Positions 1 to 4,263 of a DNA stretch of 6,578 nucleotides are shown here, one piece after another. The stretch is from Patescibacteria group bacterium (lineage in GTDB: Bacteria; Patescibacteriota; UBA1384; CAILIB01): contig JAGWZN010000048.1 in NCBI GenBank assembly GCA_018968785.1, forward strand, positions 1 through 6,578, read 5' to 3'. The notes beneath the pieces were generated by a model. The model was not told where the DNA came from, made no database searches, and saw only the letters and a program-made list of their open reading frames with translations. Numbering within the stretch: position 1 is the first letter of the stretch; each line of letters begins with the position of its first letter. The position numbers and the translations under genes are program-made.

Positions 1-2
1 GT

Positions 3-1181
3 CAGTCGCCCTACCGCCGGGTAACCTGTATGGGGCATCTGGTGGATGCCGAAGGCAAAAAAATGTCTAAGTCCGGCACAAACGCTGTCAATCCCGCCGA
101 GGTTTTTTCCTCGGTCGGGGTGGACGCGATCCGCTGGTTTCTATACACCGTTAATTCGCCGGGGGAGCCGAAAGCGTTTAATACCAAGGAGGTGCAAACC
201 GCGTTTCGCAAAAGCGTTTTGCTGTTATGGAATATCTTAAACTACTTTGTCACCTACGCCAATCTGGCGGAAGTTTCCGTCCCCGCCGCGACTGGTCGGC
301 AACAAGCGGGCGCCGGCTCGGAGCAGTCAATCCTGGATCGCTGGGCGCTTAGCCGTCAGGCGGCAGTGACCCGCGCGGTAAGCGATTTTATGGATCAGTA
401 CGATTTCATGCGGGCCGGCCGAACGGTGGAGGAGTATATTAACGAACTGTCAACCTGGTATCTTCGGCGCAGTCGCAAGCGAACCGACGAGCGGTTTTTC
501 TTTGTGTTGTATGATCTGTTGATGCGCCTTACGACGCTGATGGCGCCGTTTGTGCCGTTTGTCACGGAAAAGATCTATCAGACCTTGCGGAGCGCTGATA
601 TGCCGGAATCGGTACACCTGATGGATTGGCCGGAACCGGCCGGTTCAGTTGATCTAGAGCTGGAGCATCAGATGAACACGGTTCGACAGATTGTGGAGCT
701 GGGGCTGTCAGTGCGGGCGGCCGAAAAGGTGAAAGTTCGGCAACCGCTCGCTAAGGCGTATCTAGAGTTAAAAAACGGCCGGTCAATAGCGCCAGAGCTT
801 ATTCCGATTATTGCCGATGAATTGAATGTGCTGGAGGTGGTTATGGGAGCGGGGGAGGGACTGCCGGTTAAGGAGAATGAGGAAGTGGCGGTCGCCATGG
901 ATACCGCTCTAACCGATGATCTGATCCAAGCCGGGCTGGCCCGGGAATTTCTGCGTCAGATCCAACAGGCCCGGAAGGAACGGGGCCTGAAAGCCGGACA
1001 GGAAGTAATCCTGCGGGCCGGACCGGGCCAGCGGGCCATTATTGAACCGCTATTGGCCGCTTACCCGGCCATACTCACCGACGCCTTTCTCAAAGTCGAT
1101 CCGAAACAGAGTTGGTCAGCGGACGGGTCAATTGAACTGGATCTGAACGGCCAGCCGGTACCGGTTGATTTCATTTACTAG
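3..1181 (+). CDS. ileS: Isoleucyl-tRNA synthetase, C-terminal part (5' end outside window)
   Basis: Cytoplasmic class I aminoacyl-tRNA synthetase that charges tRNA-Ile with isoleucine. The frame is open from the window edge (first full codon at 3), and about 392 codons remain before TAG at 1179-1181. The catalytic-domain signature KMSKS is at 60-74, preceded by the usual PYRR...GHLVDAEGKK context. The helical anticodon-binding domain follows, with the typical LSTWYLRRSRKR stretch near 450-485. The tail from about 895 (TALTDDLIQAGLAREFLR...) resembles the C-terminal domain of archaeal/eukaryotic-like (type 2) IleS. I see no cysteine after the KMSKS region, so the zinc-finger tail of E. coli-type IleS is absent. 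The ATP-binding HIGH motif and the editing domain would lie upstream of the window. ValS or LeuS is less likely because of the tail type. The gene is in the same frame as rodA, 15 nt away. Confidence 0.95.
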   Translation, partial: QSPYRRVTCMGHLVDAEGKKMSKSGTNAVNPAEVFSSVGVDAIRWFLYTVNSPGEPKAFNTKEVQTAFRKSVLLLWNILNYFVTYANLAEVSVPAATGRQQAGAGSEQSILDRWALSRQAAVTRAVSDFMDQYDFMRAGRTVEEYINELSTWYLRRSRKRTDERFFFVLYDLLMRLTTLMAPFVPFVTEKIYQTLRSADMPESVHLMDWPEPAGSVDLELEHQMNTVRQIVELGLSVRAAEKVKVRQPLAKAYLELKNGRSIAPELIPIIADELNVLEVVMGAGEGLPVKENEEVAVAMDTALTDDLIQAGLAREFLRQIQQARKERGLKAGQEVILRAGPGQRAIIEPLLAAYPAILTDAFLKVDPKQSWSADGSIELDLNGQPVPVDFIY

Positions 1182-1193
1182 AACTAGTTCTAG
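1178..1193. repeat. 16-bp perfect palindrome with three in-frame stops at the ileS/rodA junction
   Basis: CTAGAACTAGTTCTAG is identical to its reverse complement and nearly fills the gap between ileS and rodA. In the ileS frame it supplies TAG at 1179, 1185 and 1191, spaced by AAC and TTC. As a dyad it could be a protein-binding site. As RNA it could only form a hairpin with little or no loop. No poly-U follows, so it is not a terminator. Confidence 0.6.
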
Positions 1194-1196
1194 AAT

Positions 1197-2312
1197 ATGT
1201 GGAATAAGTTCAAAACACTTGATCCGTTACTGTTTATCGTGCCGTTGCTTTTACTGCCGGTAAGCGTGATAGTGATCTATACGCTGACGATTAACTCTCA
1301 AGGCAGTTCGCTGTATATCCATCAGGCAATGTACGCGGCCGCGGGTGTGGTACTGATGGCGGTCGCGACCTTTATTGACTACCGGAGCCTTAAGAGCTGG
1401 GCTTCCTGGTTGTATGTCTTGGGTTTACTCGGTCTGATCGCGGTAAAGCTGGTGGGGAAAAGCGATTTTGGCGCCCAGCGGTGGATTAGCATAGGCTTCT
1501 TCCAGTTACAGCCGGCGGAAGGCGAGAAGATCATTATGATTATCGTTTTGGCCGCTTTGCTGGCGAAAGGAATCCACGCTATCTCGTTTTCCCGGTTCGC
1601 GACTCTTATACTGTTATTGCTGGTGCCGGTACTGGCGATAGTGCTTCAGCCGGATCTGGGAACGGCTATTGTAATCTCGGCAATTGGTATCGGTATGGTA
1701 TTCCAAGCCCGTATTACCCGGATAGAGCGGTGGGTGCTGATTGGTGGCATTGCTCTCTTGGTGGGGGTTTTCGCCCTTTCTTTTCACGGTACCCACCCCT
1801 TTTCCAGCCTTCTGAAGGGATATCAGAAGGATCGGCTGGCCAGCTTTATCGATCCGTCGCGCGATCAGTCCGAATCCGGTTATAACGTGCTGCAGTCGGT
1901 AATTGCCGTCGGCTCCGGCGGTATTACCGGTCAGGGACTGGGAGCGGGAACCCAATCCCAACTTAACTTCCTACCGGTTGCCTACTCGGACTTTATCTTT
2001 GCCGGTATCTCTGAAGCCTGGGGATTGATCGGCTCGTGGGGGATTATCGCGTTATACGGTATTTTGCTCTGGCGGGTGCTCCAAGCCGCCCGGATTGCCA
2101 AGGATGAGTTTGGTATGTTGCTGTGTATTGGCGTGATGTTGAAAATCGGGGTAGAAGTGTTAGTGAACGTGGGAATGAATATCCGGCTGATGCCGGTTAC
2201 CGGCATCCCCTTACCTTTTCTCAGTTATGGTGGCACGACTCTTTTGGTGAACGCGATCGCGATCGGTCTGGTTCAGTCAGTGGTAATACGGTATAAGAGG
2301 TTGACCTTTTAA
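1197..2312 (+). CDS. rodA: Rod-shape peptidoglycan glycosyltransferase of the SEDS family (RodA/FtsW)
   Basis: Polytopic membrane glycosyltransferase that polymerises lipid II into glycan strands with a class B PBP partner. The 371 residues are typical in length and show about ten hydrophobic segments. Family motifs in order are FGAQRWISIG at 91-100, QLQPAEGEK at 103-111, QPDLGTA at 151-157, a large extracellular loop with YQKDRLASFIDPSRD (209-223) and GSGGITGQGLGAGTQ (239-253), and the SEDS signature N328...PLPFLSYGGTT ending at 348. The conserved acidic residue in the FLPxxxxDF motif is kept (D265), but the preceding Glu of the usual FLPE is Val261. RodA is favoured over FtsW by the WISIG...QPAE pattern and by the lack of long N- or C-terminal extensions; this choice is moderate. 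ATG 1197 has no Shine-Dalgarno sequence. It follows the ileS stops closely, so translation probably depends on coupling or on an unstructured start. Confidence 0.93.
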   Translation: MWNKFKTLDPLLFIVPLLLLPVSVIVIYTLTINSQGSSLYIHQAMYAAAGVVLMAVATFIDYRSLKSWASWLYVLGLLGLIAVKLVGKSDFGAQRWISIGFFQLQPAEGEKIIMIIVLAALLAKGIHAISFSRFATLILLLLVPVLAIVLQPDLGTAIVISAIGIGMVFQARITRIERWVLIGGIALLVGVFALSFHGTHPFSSLLKGYQKDRLASFIDPSRDQSESGYNVLQSVIAVGSGGITGQGLGAGTQSQLNFLPVAYSDFIFAGISEAWGLIGSWGIIALYGILLWRVLQAARIAKDEFGMLLCIGVMLKIGVEVLVNVGMNIRLMPVTGIPLPFLSYGGTTLLVNAIAIGLVQSVVIRYKRLTF

Positions 2313-2329
2313 ATATACTCTGGTAAAGT
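2301..2329 (+). promoter_or_regulatory. Putative promoter for the rplU-secE-nusG-rplK cluster
   Basis: TTGACC (2301-2306, inside the last codons of rodA) is separated by 17 nt from TAAAGT (2324-2329). A TG dinucleotide at 2321-2322 gives an extended -10 element. The -35 matches the sigma-70 consensus at 5 of 6 positions and the -10 at 4 of 6. Transcription would start near 2336, giving a leader of about 50-60 nt before rplU. TAGAAT at 2329-2334 is a closer -10 hexamer but has no -35 at a suitable distance. Confidence 0.5.
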
Positions 2330-2375
2330 AGAATCCAAACAGCCAATTTTTTAGTGGCGTAATCTTAATCTACAC

Positions 2376-2384
2376 AAGAGAAGG
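2376..2384 (+). promoter_or_regulatory. Ribosome binding site of rplU, poorly placed for the first ATG
   Basis: AAGAGAAGG is the only purine-rich Shine-Dalgarno-like stretch before rplU and resembles the AAGAG/GAGG sites of secE, nusG and rplK. Its end lies 14 nt before the first ATG at 2399, which is longer than the usual 5-9 nt. It lies immediately before the codons for AFAVI, where L21 proteins normally begin, and this bears on the start-codon problem described for rplU. Confidence 0.5.
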
Positions 2385-2398
2385 CGTTCGCGGTAATC

Positions 2399-2728
2399 AT
2401 GGTCGGCGGAAAACAGTATCGGGTTAGCCCCGGTAATGTAGTGACAGTCGAGAAAGTCGAACAAAAAGAAGGAAGCGCCTTGACGTTCGATCAGGTGTTG
2501 CTGTATCAGACCAGCACGGCGCCGGTATTGGGGACTCCGTTTGTCACCGGAGCGACCGTAACCGCGGAGGTGCTTGGCCAGGTGAAAGGACCAAAGATTC
2601 GGGTGTTTACCTATAAGCCGAAGAAACGCCAGCGTCGCACGCTCGGCCATCGCCAACAGTTGACCCAGGTTAAGATACTGGAAATAAAAACTCCGTCTTC
2701 AACAAAAGAGAAGCATGAATCCGCTTAA
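2399..2728 (+). CDS. rplU: 50S ribosomal protein L21 (start uncertain)
   Basis: Structural protein of the large ribosomal subunit that binds 23S rRNA. The GGKQYRV motif, DQVLLY, the GATVTAEVLGQ strand and the basic YKPKKRQRRTLGHRQ...T.VKI end are diagnostic of L21. The first canonical start is ATG 2399, giving 109 residues. The codons just upstream (2384-2398: GCG TTC GCG GTA ATC) read AFAVI, which matches the MYAVI/MFAVI beginning of L21, so the true protein probably starts near 2384. No ATG, GTG or TTG exists between the in-frame TAA at 2366-2368 and 2399. The C-terminus has a roughly 12-residue polar tail beyond the family end (TPSSTKEKHESA) and overlaps secE by 14 nt. The usual partner rpmA (L27) is not next to it. 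Confidence 0.93.
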   Translation: MVGGKQYRVSPGNVVTVEKVEQKEGSALTFDQVLLYQTSTAPVLGTPFVTGATVTAEVLGQVKGPKIRVFTYKPKKRQRRTLGHRQQLTQVKILEIKTPSSTKEKHESA

Positions 2729-2909
2729 AGGACTGGTATCGTACTTTCAGGGTGTGCAGGCAGAGATGCGTAAGGTGGTCTGGCCTACTTTTCCGGTGCT
2801 TGTTCAGCACTTTTTCAGTGTATTGATCGGCATGGTTTTGGCGACGGCTTTTGTTGGGGTAGTCGACTATCTATTTATCCACGCCTTGGCGTATATCATT
2901 ACGAAGTAA
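2715..2909 (+). CDS. secE: Preprotein translocase subunit SecE
   Basis: Small essential membrane subunit of the SecYEG channel, clamping the two halves of SecY. At 64 residues it is the common short, single-span type. The conserved amphipathic cytoplasmic segment with AEMRKVVWPT (15-24) is followed by one transmembrane helix at about 32-57. ATG 2715 lies inside the end of rplU (14-nt overlap), preceded by AAAAGAGAAG as ribosome binding site, which suggests translational coupling. secE directly before nusG is the widely conserved bacterial order. Confidence 0.95.
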   Translation: MNPLKGLVSYFQGVQAEMRKVVWPTFPVLVQHFFSVLIGMVLATAFVGVVDYLFIHALAYIITK

Positions 2910-2922
2910 GCAAGAGGTATCC

Positions 2923-3519
2923 ATGGACGAGGAACAGACATTACAGGATGAAAGCAAGGGGCGTGTCATTAACCGTTCAACCGGGAAACAGTCGGGTGAA
3001 CGAAACTGGTACGTCATCCACACCTACTCCGGTTACGAAGACCAGGTAGCCCAGAACCTGCGTCAACGGATTGAGTCGCTCGGCATGAGCGATAAGATTT
3101 TCGACGTTATGGTTCCGGTTGAGAAGCAGATTGAGATAAAAAACGGCAAACGTCGCACAGTTGAGAAGAAAATCTTTCCCGGCTATGTGATGGTGGATAT
3201 GGTGGTAACGGATGACTCCTGGTACGTCGTGCGCAACACTCCGAATGTCACCGGTTTTATCGGTTTTGGAGTCCGTCCGACGCCCATGTCTCCAACCGAA
3301 ATTGAGACCATCCGCCGTCGGGTTCACGCCGAAGAGCCGAAGTACAAAATTGAATTTCAAGTGGGTGATCTGGTCCAAATTACTGACGGTGCTCTCAAAG
3401 GGTTCCAGGCAAAAGTGGATGAGGTCGATGCCGAAAAGGGGAAGATTAAGGTACTGGTTTCAATGTTCGGTCGGGAAACGCCGGTCTCCCTCGATTATTT
3501 GCAATTAAAACGCGTTTAA
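2923..3519 (+). CDS. nusG: Transcription termination/antitermination factor NusG
   Basis: RNA-polymerase-bound elongation factor that promotes processivity and links transcription to translation or Rho. The 198 residues comprise an acidic/polar N-terminal extension (1-27), an NGN domain from NWYVIHTYSGYED (28-40) through KKIFPGYVMV (82-91) to about 130, and a KOW domain from VGDLVQITDGALKG (147-160) to the end, finishing with the usual V.LDY.QL. The extension before NWYV is about 20 residues longer than in compact NusG proteins. ATG 2923 is preceded by AAGAGG at good spacing, and this supports the longer form. It lies 13 nt after secE and 18 nt before rplK, so the three are clearly one operon. 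RfaH-type paralogues are unlikely given the context. Confidence 0.96.
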   Translation: MDEEQTLQDESKGRVINRSTGKQSGERNWYVIHTYSGYEDQVAQNLRQRIESLGMSDKIFDVMVPVEKQIEIKNGKRRTVEKKIFPGYVMVDMVVTDDSWYVVRNTPNVTGFIGFGVRPTPMSPTEIETIRRRVHAEEPKYKIEFQVGDLVQITDGALKGFQAKVDEVDAEKGKIKVLVSMFGRETPVSLDYLQLKRV

Positions 3520-3537
3520 CGTCAAGAGGAACTAATT

Positions 3538-3966
3538 ATGGCAGTCCAGAAAAAACCGATTAAAGCGATTATCAAGCTCCAATGTCCCGCCGGTAAAGCC
3601 AATCCGGCTCCTCCGGTTGGCACGGTTCTCGGTCCGCAAGGCGTGAATATTATGGAGTTCTGCACCAAGTTTAACGAACAGACCCGGGACAAAGGAGACA
3701 CGATCATTCCGGTGGAAATTACCATCTTTGAAGACCGGAGCTTTACGTTTATCTTAAAACAACCGCCAGCAGCCGTTCTAATTAAGCAGGCGTTGGGACT
3801 CAAGTCCGGATCGGCTAGCGTGAAGAAGGTTAAAGTGGGAAAACTGAGCCGGGAGCAGTTAGAGAAAATCGCTGAGACCAAAATGCCCGACCTCTCTGCC
3901 CGTAGCAAAGAAGAGGCGATGCGGATCATTGCCGGCACCGCCCGATCGATGGGCATAGACAGCTAA
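3538..3966 (+). CDS. rplK: 50S ribosomal protein L11
   Basis: Ribosomal protein of the GTPase-associated centre; it binds the 1070 region of 23S rRNA. The 142 residues match the usual length. The N-terminal domain carries IKLQCPAGKANPAPPVG (12-28) and GVNIMEFCTKFN (35-46). The C-terminal rRNA-binding domain carries DRSFTFILKQPPAAVL (66-81) and the L11 signature ending in KVGKLSREQLEKIAETKMPDL. The start is supported by AAGAGGA upstream. The nusG-rplK order is canonical, but the next gene is not rplA; a terminator follows instead, closing this transcription unit. Confidence 0.97.
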   Translation: MAVQKKPIKAIIKLQCPAGKANPAPPVGTVLGPQGVNIMEFCTKFNEQTRDKGDTIIPVEITIFEDRSFTFILKQPPAAVLIKQALGLKSGSASVKKVKVGKLSREQLEKIAETKMPDLSARSKEEAMRIIAGTARSMGIDS

Positions 3967-3990
3967 AAGAGAACAAAATACGGTTTATCC

Positions 3991-4027
3991 AAAAATACAT
4001 CTGCCGTTTGACAGATGTATTTGTTTT
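3991..4027. terminator. Intrinsic terminator, probably bidirectional
   Basis: An 11-bp perfect stem pairs AAATACATCTG (3993-4003) with CAGATGTATTT (4012-4022) around an 8-nt loop. On the + strand the stem is followed by GTTTT and ends the rplK transcript. On the minus strand it is followed by a U-run (AAAAA at 3991-3995 read in reverse) and would end the small RNA predicted on that strand. The stem is AT-rich, so efficiency is uncertain in either direction. Confidence 0.75.
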
Positions 4028-4128
4028 CGGAAGGTGTATCTATCTACGGGCCGGCCCTTGCGGGCCCGATCCAAAGGAGGGGCAAAGATCGTTGGCTGCG
4101 TAGATAGATATACCAACCGAATATCTAT
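3991..4128 (-). ncRNA. Candidate structured small RNA with an anti-SD-like loop, family not recognised
   Basis: Read on the minus strand from about 4128. A closing helix pairs 4110-4099 with 4037-4048 (12 perfect bp), continues across one A-C mismatch (4111/4036) and adds three more pairs (4112-4114 with 4033-4035). Inside, 4096-4094 pairs with 4050-4052, leading to a three-way junction. One arm is a GAUC/GAUC hairpin (4090-4087 with 4071-4068) whose 15-nt loop is UUUGCCCCUCCUUUG. The other arm is a 5-bp GGCCC/GGGCC hairpin (4066-4062 with 4057-4053) closed by a GCAA tetraloop. An intrinsic terminator follows. The minus strand is preferred because it has the promoter, the GNRA loop and the terminator in order. 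The one non-Watson-Crick pair would be G-U on the + strand, a small point against. I see no SRP, RNase P, tmRNA, 6S or common riboswitch signature. The loop CCUCCUUU equals the anti-Shine-Dalgarno core, so binding to mRNA leaders is a plausible but untested role. Confidence 0.55.
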
Positions 4129-4129
4129 C
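4103..4129 (-). repeat. Alternative 5' hairpin competing with the closing stem of the small RNA
   Basis: GATAGATAT (4103-4111 on the + strand) is a perfect 9-bp inverted match to ATATCTATC (4121-4129), with a 9-nt loop. The same segment also pairs with TATCTATC at 4037-4044 in the long closing stem. The two pairings exclude each other, as in attenuators and switches. The predicted transcript start (about 4128) includes nearly all of the 5' arm. Confidence 0.5.
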
Positions 4130-4133
4130 AAGT

Positions 4134-4162
4134 ATAGTATCAGCATACAACCGTCTTGTCAA
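4134..4162 (-). promoter_or_regulatory. Strong sigma-70-like promoter on the minus strand for the small RNA
   Basis: Read in reverse, TTGACA (4162-4157) is separated by 17 nt from TACTAT (4139-4134). The spacer ends in TGA, giving an extended -10 TGATACTAT. The -35 is a perfect consensus hexamer and the -10 matches at 4 of 6 positions. Transcription would start near 4128 and run towards rplK. No protein gene lies downstream on this strand before the terminator, which supports an RNA product. Confidence 0.55.
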
Positions 4163-4186
4163 TACTTATTTACGGCTGTAAACACA

Positions 4187-4227
4187 GTGTATGAAAAAAT
4201 AGGAAAAATTCATAATTATTCATACAC
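4187..4227. repeat. Inverted repeat upstream of mfd, possible operator
   Basis: GTGTATGAA (4187-4195) and TTCATACAC (4219-4227) are perfect 9-bp inverted copies separated by 23 nt of AT-rich sequence. An extra ATTCAT lies in the spacer (4208-4213). A smaller dyad, TTTAC-GGCT-GTAAA (4169-4182), is next to it. The stretch from 4129 to 4263 is strongly AT-rich compared with the genes, has no coding signal, and would hold the control region of mfd. A paired binding site for a regulator is possible; I recognise no known operator. Confidence 0.35.
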
Positions 4228-4247
4228 AAGCAAAACGATCAAAACTT

Positions 4248-4256
4248 TGCTAGCAT
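4248..4256 (+). promoter_or_regulatory. Possible extended -10 giving a leaderless mfd transcript
   Basis: TGCTAGCAT (4248-4256) fits an extended -10 element (TGn plus 4 of 6 TATAAT positions) and ends 7 nt before the mfd ATG, so transcription would begin at or next to the start codon. No good -35 sits 17 nt upstream. An alternative is TTGTCA (4156-4161) with the weak TAAACA (4179-4184), overlapping the -35 of the minus-strand promoter. mfd has no Shine-Dalgarno sequence, which is compatible with leaderless translation. Confidence 0.3.
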
Positions 4257-4263
4257 AGTAAGT

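Noticed and set aside
1178..1196. Cloning-vector scar, because of SpeI and XbaI sites
   Set aside because: ACTAGT and TCTAGA occur, but the flanks are continuous ileS and rodA coding sequence and do not match a common polylinker beyond these hexamers.
2977..3378. Long minus-strand frames opposite nusG, mfd and dprA (also 4382-4750, 5708-6220 and 6168-6569)
   Set aside because: They lie antisense to well-identified genes, have no family motifs or ribosome binding sites, and are explained as shadows of the coding strand.
4008..4036. + strand promoter with TTGACA at 4008-4013
   Set aside because: The hexamer spans the terminator loop and stem, and the region 17 nt downstream (AAGGTG) is not a -10 element.
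4068..4090. Fragment of the 16S rRNA 3' end (CCTCCTTT near GGATC on the minus strand)
   Set aside because: In 16S rRNA the order is GGATCACCTCCTTT; here CCTCCTTT precedes GGATC, and no other rRNA sequence surrounds it.
4033..4114. SRP RNA, twister ribozyme, c-di-GMP or other known riboswitch
   Set aside because: The conserved GGAAGG/AGCA apical region of SRP RNA and the invariant positions of twister and GEMM RNAs are not present on either strand. Similarity is limited to short G-rich or C-rich strings.
4034..4258. 74-codon + strand frame starting at GTG, with a perfect AAAGGAGG (4073-4080) inside it
   Set aside because: The composition looks like translated AT-rich non-coding DNA, there are no recognisable motifs, and the frame crosses the long inverted repeat. 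The AAAGGAGG has no ATG, GTG or TTG at proper distance in this frame (only ATC at 4088), and it is better explained as the complement of the minus-strand RNA loop.
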